Source: Papio anubis (lineage: Eukaryota > Chordata > Mammalia > Primates > Cercopithecidae). Taken from it: DNA of 64,000 nucleotides. Positions 22,925-34,279 of this stretch are shown here, in pieces; position 1 is the stretch's first letter; every line of letters begins with the position of its first letter. The position numbers were made by a program, and so were the translations under genes. The notes under the pieces are model-generated. The model was not told the origin of the DNA and did no database searches. It worked only from the letters and a program-made list of their open reading frames with translations. The stretch is taken from positions 216,629,467-216,693,466 of the forward strand of contig NC_044976.1 of assembly GCF_008728515.1 (NCBI RefSeq), given 5' to 3'.

Positions 22925-25900
22925 CACCTGAGCTCTGCTGTACTCACATCTGCGGGCTCCACCTCACCCAGAGTCAACACCAAAGTCCCCACAGGCCAGC
23001 CCTGGCCTCCTCCTTGCTCCTGGAGCCCTCGGAGCCCTGTGCCTCAGTCTCCCCATCTGCAGCATGGGTGTCCCCTCCCACCCCCAGCCTGCTACCCAGG
23101 GCCCAGGGCCAGGCATACAGACCCATCTCAGTGGCCCAGCTCCTCCTCCACCCTGAGGCGACTTAGGGAGGCCATGACCCAGACCTCAGTCCCTCACCTG
23201 CCTGTGGAGGTCTGGGCTTGCTGGGTAGGAGCAGGCCTCACCCCCGGCCAGTCTATGTGCCTGGAATCTGGTCTCCCCTGTGTCTTAGCCTCATCCTCCC
23301 ATCTTCCTCACCTCCTGAGGATGGAGCAGCTGCAGGGCAGGAGAGGGTGCGAGTGGGCGGGGGCCCTAAGGCAGCCCACATCCCGGTGCCTGCTGCTTCT
23401 CAGCTGGGGGAAGGAACTTTCACCCCAAGGGCTCAGTCTCTGACTCGCCCCAGGAGGACCCTAGGCGCCCCTCACAAGCGGGAATGGAGCCCCTCAGGCA
23501 GCACCTCCTGGGGGTCCTCTCCTCTCTACCAATGACAAGCAAGTCCTTCAGGGTAGGGTCATGGCAGCCACACCTCCAGAGACCCCTTGGCTGCTCCTGG
23601 ACCACACAGCTGCTCAGGGAACTTTAACCTCTGGCCCCCTGCACACAGCCCGGCATGACCCCTGCAGGCACTCGCCTGTCACTCGCACACAGAAGGGCAC
23701 AGGACACACAGCCTGGGGGAGCCGCTGCCAGCAGCTGTTGGCCTCAGCGTTCTCTCGAAGGCATTGAGCACCAGCAGCCACTGGGACCCCTTCAGAAAGC
23801 GGTTCAGGACACCAGCCCTGCCCCAACCTTGACCCAGACACCGCTGGGTGGGTGGCAGCTCAGCTCCAAGGTGTCCCCACTGGTTAAGAGTAAATATTCC
23901 TACTGGCCAGAATCAGGCACTGGGATCTCTCTCAGTGAGACAGTCAGCCTGATGCAGGCACCCCAAAACCTGGCACACCAGGACTCAACACCCCACAGGG
24001 AGGCCCCATGGCACCCCCACTTTACAGACACACCAGCAGAGGCCACTGGAGCCCTGAGTGAGGAAGGAGCCGGCCCAGAGCCTGGGGTCTCGGCAGACAG
24101 TGCTCAAAACCAGGCATGGGCTGGAAACTGCCTAAAGAGCCGAGGGTCAATATTTTCAACTTTGTCAATGCTTCCGTCCCAAGGACGGGGCCCTGCAGTT
24201 GCAGCGTGACCGCAGCCTTCCGCAGACAATGTGTAAAGGAACAGGCAAGGCTACACGCCCAGAAAACTTCACTATGGACATGGAAACTTGTAATTGGAAA
24301 GTGTCATAAAGTGTTAATCTTCTTTTGATTTTTTTCCTATTGCTTGGGGATGTAAAATTCACTCAGTTCATGGGCAGCACAAAAGCAGGTGGGGACAGGC
24401 TGCGCCTGGCTGACCTCTGGCTGACGTGGAGTTCAGGGGAGAAAATGATGGGATGGGGCAAGCCCAGCCCCCTCACAGTAGAGATTCACCCAGGAAGGGT
24501 CCCTGTCAGCACCCCCTCCCCATCCCTCGTCTTGGCTTCAGGAGTAGCTCAGGTGGAGAGTCGGGGAACAGAACGGGCCTCAGCAACAAGGATGGAGATG
24601 CAGGCCCAGGCAGCCGTGTGGACAGATCCACTCAACAGTGCACACTGCAGGGGCTGTCAACACCAAGCCAAACAGGCTTGACCAGCCAAGGGGCCCAGAG
24701 TGGGGGCTTTCGGGGGTGGGAATGTTCTATACCCTGCGGCTCATATGATAGCTCCACACAGCGGTAGTTACAGAAAACACACCCTGGGAAAAAGCAAAAT
24801 ACAAACAGGACACCAGGTCTGGCCAGTTGGGTCTCACAGGCCAGTGGAGTGAGGAGGCCCAGGTGGGCTCATAAGAGTGGCTAATAGCGAACTCTACCTG
24901 CATGGGGTTTGGAACCCTGTGTCTCCCAGAGGAGGACTCAGGCTGGGAGAAGGAAACTGTCAGAGTCACCAGGCGAGCTAGTCAGAGCTGGAGCCATAGA
25001 GCAGGTAAACAGTCCTGGGCCCCAACCCTGAAGGCTGAGAAGCTGGGGTGGGGGCACATCTAAGGGCAGATACACACAGGTAGCCCCTGGGCCCCTCCCC
25101 CTACCCAGTGAGCACCTAGCTCCTGAGGGGCCACCAAGGCCTGATAGCAGGGACGCACCAGCAGACCATCAGCCCCAGGCCTCTCTGCCAAGGTCAGACA
25201 ATACCCAGTGCAGACAAGGTGGTTCTGCTGGGAAAGCCTCTCCCCAGATCCAGCTGGGCCAGCAATTCTTTAACTTGCCATTCTGCTGACACTGGGCCTA
25301 GATCCAAGGGCCCCGCTGCCCACATTGGCCACACCAGTCCTTGGCTCCCTGGCCAGGCCGAATTCTGCCCATCCTGCCTAAGCCAGCTCCACATGCCCAG
25401 TTCCCACCAGGATTCTGCCAGCCAGAAGGACCCCCACTCACCCCCTGAAGCATCCACAGGAGCCTGCGTCCCACAGGGACCTACAGCTCATGGCCAGGTC
25501 CTGTGGTCAGGGGTTCCCGCCCTGATCTCTTCCCTCCAGTGCTGGACATCGTGTCTTGTGGGGACCACCCAGAGCTGGGAGATGCCACCCCCCAGAAGGC
25601 AGAAAACTGACTGTTCATGGCAGCCTCAGGCCCAGGCCCTGGTCCAAGGGCAACAGCTGGTTGGTTCCAGTTTGGTGAGGGCAACTGACAACAGGTGAAG
25701 CCATCTGTATGAGTATTTCCTTCAAACTGGCCTAGTGAGGGGCTGGGGAGGACCCAGAGTAGCCCCCAGCCCCACCAGTGTAAGCAGGGGTGGGGGAAAA
25801 GACTCCATGTTCAGCCAAGGGCTGACCCCTGACCTGCCCACCCTCTCAGCCCACTAGGGGCCAGATTAGGGACCCCTGACTTCAGGCAGAGGCAGGCGAC

Positions 25901-27270
25901 AGAGTTACTACCTCCTGTGAGCCCATCCCAGGGCCCCTGGGGACACATGGCAGGGCCGAGTTGGGGGAATGAGGCAGGGGAATGCCGAGTGAAGGATGTG
26001 TGGAACTGGGCAGGAATGGGCACTAAGGCCAGGGTCTGGCTCCCCCTGGGGAGGTGGCAGTGGAGCACGGGGCAGCCAAGCCCCCACATCCCCCACTGCC
26101 ACCTGCCCAGCTGCCAGGCATAAGTGGTACCTATACTCCCCTGGCCGCTCCAGGAATGGTTCTTTTTTGATCAATAGAAAGGGGCCCAGTCCACACCCAC
26201 ATAGGCACAGGAGTCCACACACATCAGAGAACAAAACTGCTGTGCCAGGAAAGGGTGAAAATATTCCCCTCCTGCTGTGGGTCCCACAGCACCTGCTCCT
26301 GCCAGCACCCTCACCCCACAAGGTGCTGACCCAACCAGGGTGCCACATGCCAAGAACAGCCCAAAGGCTGTGGCAACCTGGAAGGGCTGTTCAGGACCTG
26401 GGCATGTTTCCCAGTCACAGTCTCCCCGACTTTGCTGCTCACTGGCCCTGTGCCTCAGTTTCCCCCACTGTGGCAAAAGGTAATCTCACCCTGAAGGCTA
26501 GGGGGTCTGAAAGCAGAGGGCGGAGATATTTCCTGTCCAGGGTCTCTTGCCCAGAGATCACTGTGCATCAGGCCATGGCCAGGCCAGTCTCCTGGGGGGA
26601 CTGTGTTCCCTGTCCCCTGCTTCTGAAGTCTAGTGGTCAGATCCAGGTCGCTACAGTTAAGAGCCCCCAGTGTATTGGGGGAAGCCCCGGTTGGGGGGCG
26701 GGGGCGGATGGAGGTGGCATGATGCTCCATCGAAAGGGCCCTGGGTGGGTCCCAGAGAACAAGCATCAAATTGAGGCCCTTTTCTGAAGTTGGCTGCCCA
26801 AGGAATTTGAGTTTTGGAGTGAGATGAGAACATGGGGTCAGGGAAGAAAGCATTTTGGTTTTGGAAATGCAAAATGTTCTCTGAAGCTCTCTGAGGTCCA
26901 GATGTTTCGCTAGGTATGGGCTTTAAAAGGGCCTAGAAGGAGTGGGGGTGCCCATAAGGGACAATGCAGCCAGGGGCCAAGGTCCGGCCTGCCTGCCTGC
27001 CCCCCTGCAGGCATTCCAGAGTTCCATAGCGAAGTCAGAAAAGTAAAAAAGATCTGCAGCCAAGGAGGGCTCACGAGAGCTTACCAGGATTGTCCAGTTT
27101 AATCGTCAAAACACCCCTGACATACGGGTCCTTCCTGGCAGGTGAGGAAACTGAGGTTCGAGTAGGGCATCCAGAGCTGGGGCGGGCAGTTGGCAGCCTG
27201 CAGCCCCTGAGGTCCTGGCAGATCTTCCCTGGCCCCCAGCCAGACACGCTCCACTCCAGCTCATTCACCT
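22925..27270 (+). repeat. Arm A of an inverted segmental duplication
   Basis: This segment aligns in reverse-complement order with 58990-63480. Paired landmarks are 23233-23867 with 62521-63166 (about 97% by eye), 23870-24420 with 61990-62520, 24750-24850 with 61590-61700, 25330-25690 with 60700-61090, 26160-26350 with 59910-60240, 26740-26930 with 59330-59560 and 27090-27270 with 59000-59180. Most pairs are around 75-80% identical. I recognise no gene in the arm. The long frames on both strands reflect GC content. Confidence 0.88.
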
Positions 27271-27279
27271 GTCAATCAC

Positions 27280-28440
27280 CTGTCCAGGACTCAGGCCGGC
27301 TGGGCCTCCCGGCCTCCCGCCAGCCCCCTTGCTCATCGCTGGGGCCTCCCTGCGAGGCTGTCAGCGGCCGAGGTGGGCGCCCTTGCCGGGGTGGGTAGCC
27401 GGCTGTCCCCCGGATCAGGCCCCCTGCAGCAGCCTGCCTGGAACCCGAGCCTGGCCGCGCAGGGAAGGAGCGGCGGCCCCGGAATGGCTCCGCCCAGCTA
27501 AGGCCCGGGCAGTGGCTCCCGTGCAAGGTGGGCCTGTGCACCCTGCAGCCCCTGGGCCCTCCTGGAAAATCCTTCGCATCCTGCGGGACCTGGACCGCCA
27601 GCGGCCTCCCAACCCTGGGCATCTGCCCCTCGCCTCCGCCTGGCATCGGACTTCTGAGAACCCTGGGCACGAGGGCAGCGTGGGCGCAGTGGAGGCTGTC
27701 AGTCCAGGCCGGCGCTGAGAGGACGCGTCCACCCCACCCTCCAAACGCCGTCCTCCTGCTGCAGCCAAAGCCGTCCCGGAGACGGGCCCAGGGACTCCCC
27801 GCTGCGGCCTCGCGCTCCGGGGTGGCCCCGCGGCTCCAGGAGTCACACCCTCCGCCGCGCCAGCTCGGACCGACCGCAGACTTCGGGAGCAGAAGCAGCG
27901 CCGCGCGGGTCCTGACCCCACACCCTGCCCCGGCGCCTCCGCCTGCAGGACCCTCCCCGGGCTCGCCGGGTCCTTCCTCCCCCGCCGCTCCCCCGACCGC
28001 GCGCGGTGCCGACGGCTCCAAGGCGGCGCCAGCCAAGACGGTCCCGGCCACGCAGCGGTGGGTGCGGCCCCCACCACGGGCCCGGCAGGCGGGGCGGACG
28101 CGCTCCCAGTCTCCGGCAGCGGACGGACCCCTCCGACTCCGACTCCGGCCGCCTCCTCCCCGCCGAGGTCCCTCCGGGGCGGCCGCCGCACACTTTCCGG
28201 AGCGGGAGCGACTGTGAACCCGAGTCCTCCCCGCGCCCGCCGGTCCCGCAACCCGGCCCTGCGCCCGCCCGGGGACCCACTAGTGCGGCCGAGCGACCCG
28301 GCGGGACCCACAGGGCGCCCCCTTCCCGCGTCCTCTCCACCCCCCCCGCCGGGGCCGAGGCGCCGGGTCTGGCGCGGGCTGCGGGACGGGGGTGCGCAGT
28401 CGGGACACAGTCGGTCCTACGAGGCCCATTGGCCTGGGCG
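27280..28440. promoter_or_regulatory. CpG-island-like block
   Basis: This block has very high GC and dense CG dinucleotides (for example CGGACGCGCTCCCAGTCTCC near 28095), with frames open on both strands for over 200 residues because stops are rare. It lies outside the inverted arm. It could be an active or former promoter, but I find no convincing exon, start or splice site to assign it to a gene. Confidence 0.6.
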
Positions 28441-28510
28441 GGGCTCAGCCTGTAACCCCAACAATTTGGGAGACGGAAGCGGGAGGCGCGCCTGGGTCCA
28501 CGAGTTCAAG
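28436..28510 (+). mobile_element. Alu monomer, left part, split by a provirus
   Basis: Alu-like text GGGCTCAGCCTGTAACCCCA to CACGAGTTCAAG. The next Alu bases (ACCAGC) are found at 33039, on the far side of the provirus. Confidence 0.7.
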
Positions 28511-29097
28511 CCCCGTTGGGGAAATCCGCCCCGCACCGCCCGGCGGGTACCCCGAGTCCAGCGGAGACAAAGGATTTAGAAAGAGACAGAATAAGAGTTA
28601 AAAGGCGGGTCCAGGGGACCGGAGCGTCCGAGGCTTGCTCACGGCCCGAGCTCTCGGCCTCCACCCAATTTATTGGTTTACAAGCTCTTCGTGCTTAGGG
28701 CGAATGGGAGGGGTAAGAAGGGATGAGGAAAAGGATTAAAAACTGAAGGAGAACAAGTGAGTCATTCGATAAGGTGTATAGCAGTGGCGGTTTCTGCGGA
28801 TTTTCCTTGAGCAAAGGCGTGTGTCTAAACTACTTAAGATCTTTAACTTAAGATCGGGACTGAAATGGGTGGGAGTGGGTTTCAGGAGGAGCCAAGATGT
28901 TTGATTATACTCCGCTTCAACGGAGTGTTATCTCCCCGAGCACCTGTAGCATGCGGCTGAGCTGGTACACTGTGGGGCATAAAGACATGAAGGCAATAAG
29001 GAGACTTTTCTCCTCAGAGGCCGCCCATGGCTCCCCACGGATGTCTCACACAGGGGAGACCAACTCATCTGGCATTCCAGAAACTCTCTTTCCCACA
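28511..29097 (-). mobile_element. 3' LTR of the HERV-K-type provirus
   Basis: On the minus strand the LTR starts TGTGGGAAAGAGAG at 29097 and runs about 587 bases. The polyadenylation signal AATAAA lies at 28674-28669 (seen as TTTATT on the plus strand). It ends near 28511. The opposite LTR is absent. Confidence 0.78.
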
Positions 29098-31150
29098 TGT
29101 GCCCCTCTGTTTGTCTCTATTATATGTATGTATTTTTTTTAAATTAATAACCGCCATTGCTACTTCCTTCACTGTGTCTGGCTTCTCTCCCAAGGCGCGT
29201 CCGCATCTGTAGACTAAAAACAAACAGCATAAACAGACACAAACCAAAATAAAATTTGCAGTTGTTGATCTACCTGTGGTTTTAATCCACTTTAAAGGAT
29301 TAGTGTTAGAAAGGCCATCAGCAGCTCCAGTAAGAATATCGGCTCCAGGCAACAGGCTGAGATGAGCCTGAGATGCCTCGAAAAGTTGTTTTTTCAGTTT
29401 AGCAAGATCTAATGTTAAATTATCTTCTTTTCCTTGTAGTGACGTCTAATCATCTCCCAGTGGTGTTCAGTGGCATTATAAGAGCTAGGAGTAATACAAA
29501 AGTCAGAAGTCTTCGAATCACATTGCATTTGAATTCTATGCTCCAAGCTCATAATCCGATCTCCCATCCAAATTACTGTTTGACGGAGATCATTCATGTG
29601 ATTTGCCAATTTTTGTTCTGTTTGGCTTTGGGAATTCCAAAGCTTAGAAGAATTGTTCTGCCAACTATCCACAAAGCCCACAGTCTGAATAGAAGAGTGC
29701 AAAGCAACACCAGCAGCAGCAGCTATGACAGCTAAAAGGCCCATGATCACAGCTATTAAAGTAAATATGAATCTCTTTGATCTACTAAGTATTCCTTTTA
29801 GTACTTCGGTGGTACTATGTATGGAGGGACAGGCCTCCCAAGGTCTATTGAGGGAAACGGGTATCCAAACTCCTTCTCAGGCCCTAACCACTGTCTTTAT
29901 TAGAGGTAGAATTAATGCAGGTAAAAAGACAACAGCTGAGGCATGATATGGTTTGAGAGTCAGGTAGGATGTTAATTTTTCCCACTGCCAATATAAAAGG
30001 AGGTTTAACACAGCTCTGCAACGGGACCGTCCGATTAGAGGTCTGGCTACAACAAATTGAAGTTTTTACCATGGGTCTCTGTTTTATATTCTCCTTTCCA
30101 AATCTGAATTGGGGTTTGAGCCATCATTAATTTCCACAATTCTGGATGTTCTGTACTTTTAATTGGGTCAATCATTTTTGGGCTTGGAGGAGCCATACCA
30201 TTCTCCTCCCACTTAATAGGGTAATTTGTTTCAATTATTCTATGTAATTTTGGTGCATTATCTGGGTAGTCGTTTGCAAAAGTACTCTCTCTACAATCTT
30301 CGCTCTGTCCAGTACAATTTACTGCAAAGTGTCCCCTAGGGGCCCAATCAATGATGATTCCATAGGAATTATTTTGCAGTACAGCAGCACTGTTTGCAGT
30401 ACAATCTTCCGAGGTTAGCACCTCTAGCTTCTCAGACCATTCAATGGCAGGAGGTTCTTATTAGGTTTAAATTTATTAATCTGGCGATGTGTCATAACAT
30501 AGCCATGCTCAAGGTATTTAATAGTGTCCAGGCCGGGCACGGTGGCTCAAGCCTGTAATCTCAGCACTTTGGGAGGCCGAGACGGGCAGATCACAAGGTC
30601 AGGAGATCGAGACCATCCTGGCGAACACGGTGAAACCCTGTCTCTACTAAAAATACATAAAAAACTAGCCGGGCGAGGTGGCGGGCGCCTGTAGTCCCAG
30701 CTACTCGGGAGGCTGAGGCAGGAGAATGGCATAAACCCGGGAGGCGGAGCTTGCAGTGAGCTGAGATCCGGCCACTGCACTCCAGCCTGGGTGACAGAGC
30801 GAGACTCCGTCTCAAAAAAAAAAAAAAAAAAAAAAATAGTGTCCAAAGATTGAAATGTTCTTCCACTGATTACATGAATAAAGGCTTTTTATCCATCATG
30901 TGCAGGAACATAAGCCATCCAACTTTGTGTATCATAATTTAAACATCCCGCTGCCGGCCCCAGGCAGATGGGAGGAAAGCGATAACCAATAGAAATATTC
31001 ATTAACATTCCTTCCTCCTCTGGATGAGTACGACCTCAGTTATCTGTTGGTCCAGGCATCCAGACACTATCATTAACATAAACCTCCACTGGGGTGTCTA
31101 ACCATGTAACAGGCCTAACCAGTGGTGGGAATGGAATGTAGGCCCAATAA
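29065..31150 (-). pseudogene. HERV-K-type env remnant
   Basis: The retroviral envelope glycoprotein mediates binding and fusion. This copy is broken. The transmembrane-subunit part is visible on the minus strand: an ectodomain piece at 29415-29750 (hydrophobic IMGLLAVIAAAAGVAL stretch, then a heptad-like region and CDSKTSDFC) and the membrane anchor and tail at 29065-29352 (ANFILVCVCLCCLFLVYRCG). A surface-subunit part lies at 30047-30421 with several NxT/NxS sites. The frame shifts between these pieces, an AluY interrupts it at 30531-30834, and the upstream end runs into a minisatellite. The last codons overlap the LTR start. It cannot make a full envelope protein. Confidence 0.8.
30531..30834 (+). 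mobile_element. AluY, Old World monkey type, inside env
   Basis: GGCCGGGCACGGTGGCTCAA start, GGGCGAGGTGGCGGGCGCC and GATCCGGCCACTGCACTCC, with a long A tail. The 11-bp duplication AATAGTGTCCA lies at 30520-30530 and 30835-30845. Confidence 0.95.
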
Positions 31151-31411
31151 GTTTTTTCTTATATTCAGGGAGAGAAGATGATATTACTCCCAATATCGCA
31201 GGGGTTGTACAAACTTCCTGCGATATTGTTCCTAATATCCTGAAGGGGAGAGCATAATATTACTCTCAATATCGCAGGGATGTACACCTCCTTTGTAATA
31301 TTGCTCTCCCCTCTCCCTGCCTAGCTATTACGATCCACATCGCGGGGGGTGAGGCACCCCCCACGATATGGGGAGTAATAGCCACCCCCCCCCCCCCCCT
31401 CCCCCCCCCCG
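31150..31411. repeat. Minisatellite and poly-C run between gag and env
   Basis: Irregular repeats of a unit containing (AATATCGCAGGG..TGTACA) and its mirror (CCTGCGATATTG), ending in a C-run interrupted by one T (about 31383-31411). A 15-base phrase, CTGGCCTTATATAAG or a near copy, flanks the C-run twice. The block stands where pol should be. Confidence 0.8.
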
Positions 31412-31414
31412 GCC

Positions 31415-32871
31415 TTATATAAGGAGGCTGGCCTTATATAAGTGCCCCCCAATGCCATCGCAGGCTTTAATGTATTCACTTAAAGTTTTTTCCTCATTTA
31501 GATCTGCCTTTCCCTTAATAGGTCTAATTGCTGCCTGACATTCTGCATTAGCATTTTCATGAGCAAGCAGCTGAAGGATCACTTTCTTGGCATGAGAATC
31601 GGAAATAGCCTTTTGAACTGCATTGTGCAAACAGGCGATACAATCTGGATAAGGCTCCCTTAGACCCTGTTGAACTGTGTTAAAAGAAGGATAAGCAGTA
31701 GCAGGGTCGTGAATTTTTTTCCCAGGCTCTTAGGCATAGTTCTGAGCTGATCAACAACCTCATCACCCATTACCATCTGTTGATTTAGAGTACCCCATGC
31801 CTGTCCAATTACAAGCAAATGATCAGATATGATATTAACGGGACGTTGGGCTTGAGCATTTCTGCCTGATTTGTTGCTTCATCCGTCCACCAGATTTTAT
31901 TTAAATTGGAGAAATTCAGAGGGAGACAGGGTGGATCGGGCTAATGCCTCCCAATCCACAGGTATTCAACGTCTGTTATAAGCCACACATTGTAACAAGG
32001 AATGAACATAAGGAGAATTTGGCCCATATTGTCCAATTGCTTGCTTTCAGTCTTTAATATTTTAAAAGGAAATGGCTCCCAGCATGCTTGAGCAAGTTCT
32101 CTAGCCTCCTCAGCTGGCGAAATAATGACCAGAAACTGCCAAGCATTCAAATCCCCCATTTCTTGTGCCTGGTGAATGGATGACTGGATTGTCCCTGCGC
32201 CATAATTTGTATTTGGACCGGCTGGCAGCATTCCTCTACCATAACTAACAGGTGGGCAAGCCTGGATCATTCATTCCCTCATACTAATTGGCTGTTGGAC
32301 AAGCCTGAAGCTTCCCTTCGCCACAGTTAACAGCAGGGTCTGCAACAATGGGAGCCGCAAGGCCAGTCTCAGGCTCCCCTTCCAAAAATTCCTAAGGCTG
32401 TCCTGGGGGTGGCCATTCCAGACCTTCCCCTAAAGGCGCAGTAGGTGGCCCTGTTTCTTTTATAAGTTTTTGGAGATTAGCACACATACCTTCCCGTTTC
32501 TCGCCCTTTTTAAAACTAGACTGTCATAGTTCACTTAGCTGATAATTAGACTCCTGATTATTCAACTTTCCTATGTCATCCTGAACTCCTCCTTCTCCTC
32601 CTCAGTGTGGAAGGGCTCCAGGGCTGTTTTAACTGCCGACCACACAGACCAAGCAGAGACGGGAATATCGCGGCCCTCTTGTGCTCGTTTTAAGTCTGAT
32701 CCCACCTTATCCCAATCTTCTACATTCCGGGAACCAAGGAGAATACTTGTCTACCAGAGGGAACAAAGATGTGAGATTTTGGGTACTGACAATCAATTAC
32801 CCCTCCGCGGCGCAGTAACTGCTGCACAAGGCTTAAGTAATTAGCGAACTTACTCTCAGCCTGACCCACAT
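31415..32871 (-). pseudogene. HERV-K-type gag remnant
   Basis: Gag is the retroviral structural polyprotein that assembles the core. On the minus strand, the matrix start lies near 32871-32720 (ESKFANYLSLVQQLLRRGG), a capsid part at 31941-32270 (ending before 31941 in another frame), and a late capsid part at 31415-31630 (LLAHENANAECQAAIRPIKG). Two extra bases follow the start codon position (32871-32869), which puts it out of frame with the matrix. Further frameshifts and stops separate the pieces, and the nucleocapsid end is missing where the minisatellite begins. It is non-functional. Confidence 0.78.
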
Positions 32872-33017
32872 TTTCCCGAGGTTTCCCCGGAATTCTCCGA
32901 GCGCCCACTTACCCTAGAGCTTGAAGTGAAAACCTACTGGGGAGTCCTTTGTCGGTCGTCCTCAACTTTCCACGCTCTGGTGTTCCTTCACTGGATTATT
33001 TGTAGACATTACGGGGA

Positions 33018-33035
33018 GCCCCGCCTTGGGCACCA
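33018..33035 (-). other. Retroviral primer-binding site
   Basis: The 18 bases read TGGTGCCCAAGGCGGGGC on the minus strand, directly upstream of gag. Three bases further out (33039) the sequence is already host Alu. Confidence 0.7.
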
Positions 33036-33038
33036 GAG

Positions 33039-33155
33039 ACCAGCTTGGGCAACCGAGGGAGACCCCGTTTCTACCAAAAAAAAAAAAAAAAAAAATTAGC
33101 CAGGTGTGGTTTCGCGCGCCTGTAATCCCAGCTACTCCTTGAGAAATCAGACAAA
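33039..33155 (+). mobile_element. Alu monomer, right part, split by the provirus
   Basis: It begins ACCAGCTTGGGCAACCGAGG, exactly the Alu bases that follow GAGTTCAAG at 28510, then an A-run and ATTAGCCAGGTGTGG. Confidence 0.75.
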
Positions 33156-33550
33156 ACCTGGCACAGAGACTGATTTTCTTCTGAAATGCTTTCTTCAAAA
33201 TATTTCTAAAACAAAAGGGGGAAATTGGAAAGGAAAATATTTTGGGCCCCCTAAATCACTAAGATAAAGGGAAAAGTCAATCTGGGAACTGCTTAGGGCA
33301 AACCTGCCTCCCATTCTATTCAAAGTCATCCGCTGCTCACTGAGAAGAATGCATATCTTATTGCCTCCTTTGGAAAGGCTCATCAGAAACTCAGAAGAAT
33401 GCAACCGTTCCTCTCTCACCTACCTGTGACCTGGAAGCCCCCTCCTGGCTTCCAGTTGACCCACTTTTGCTTCTGGTTGTACCGGATCAAACCAGTGTTC
33501 ATCTTACATATGTTGATTGATGTCTCCTGTCTCCCTAAAATGTATAAAAC

Positions 33551-34041
33551 TGTCAGATACAGTCAGTTTCTCTTCCAAGGTTTGGCATGTTAACGTTCTT
33601 GTGTTTTGTTGTCGAACCCAACTTTCTTGTTCTCCATGCCTCCTTGCCCTTAGTTACTGTAAACAACCTTCCCCCCGTCAGTTCTAATCGATCACTCACA
33701 TCTGTTCCCTTGGTTACCTGCTCTGCACCCATTTCTCCCTTCCAAACCACACTTCCCACAGTTGTAACTCACATCCCCCTTCCCCCTTCCCCCTTCCTTA
33801 TTTGGGAAAATATTCACAAATAGCCGACGGGGTCAGTTTAGATCTTGAGGTCCGGCCCCAGCCCATGCCAGAGGTAGGGATTGCGTCAGGAATAAAAACC
33901 CCTGCTTTCCTTTGTTCCGTGTGCTCTTGCGATTGTGACTGATGCGAGCAGCACGCTTCTGCAGAGGTAAATTGCGTTGCTGAGAAAACTTTCGCTTGAG
34001 TGCTAGTTTCACTTTGCGACACCGAGCATTTATCTCCAACA
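33551..34041 (+). mobile_element. Solo LTR nested in an LTR, 4-bp target duplication
   Basis: A 491-bp element starting TGTCAGATACAGTCAG and ending TTATCTCCAACA (TG...CA), with AATAAA at about 33890 (CAGGAATAAAAACCCC). It is flanked by AAAC at 33547-33550 and 34042-34045. The host LTR text (ATGTATAAAAC / CAAGCTGTGCTC) is continuous across it. Confidence 0.82.
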
Positions 34042-34197
34042 AAACCAAGCTGTGCTCTGACCACCTTGGGCAGCTGTCATCAGGACATCCTGAGGCTGTG
34101 TCATGCACAAGCATCCCCAACCTTGGCAAAATAAACTTTCTAAATACTCTTTTCCCCAAATGCTCGAGGAGACTGATTTGAATAATCATAAAACTCC

Positions 34198-34279
34198 GAG
34201 GCTGCACTCCAGCCTGGGCGACAGAGCAAGACTCTGTTTCAAAAAATAAAATAAAATAAAGTAAAATAAAATAAAATAA
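34198..34279 (+). mobile_element. Alu 3' tail fragment with (AAAAT)n
   Basis: GGCTGCACTCCAGCCTGGGC followed by repeated AAAATAAAAT, between AAACTCCGA and TAACTCCGA (a short duplication). Confidence 0.85.

Larger units (their letters stand above)
28511..33038 (-). mobile_element. Defective HERV-K-type (HML) provirus, one LTR, pol missing
   Basis: Read on the minus strand, the order is primer-binding site (33035-33018, TGGTGCCCAAGGCGGGGC, similar to the lysine-type sites of this group), gag remnant (32871-31415), a minisatellite and C-run (31411-31150), env remnant (about 31150-29065, with an AluY inserted at 30531), a purine-rich tract (about 29112-29099) and one LTR (29097-28511). There is no protease, reverse transcriptase or integrase sequence, and no 5' LTR. 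The envelope and LTR place it in the betaretrovirus-like class II group. By its LTR start (TGTGGGAAAGAG) it seems nearer to MER9/MER11-type LTRs than to LTR5, but I am not sure of the subgroup. Confidence 0.82.

Noticed and set aside
22363..26853. Many 100-263 residue frames on both strands in arm A
   Set aside because: Composition-driven. The paired frames in arm B are not conserved in frame, because indels between the arms break them.
27272..28340. Overlapping frames of 160-298 residues on both strands in the CpG block
   Set aside because: Frames are open on both strands at once because stops are rare in CG-rich DNA. The translations are low-complexity P/G/R/A with no domain, and no splice or start context supports one strand.
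29415..29750. Env transmembrane piece as a domesticated syncytin-like gene
   Set aside because: The frame is short and separated from the surface part by frameshifts and an AluY. No splice or promoter context is visible.
31150..31411. CRISPR-like array
   Set aside because: The repeats are irregular and contiguous, without unique spacers of constant length, and the genome is primate. It is a minisatellite.
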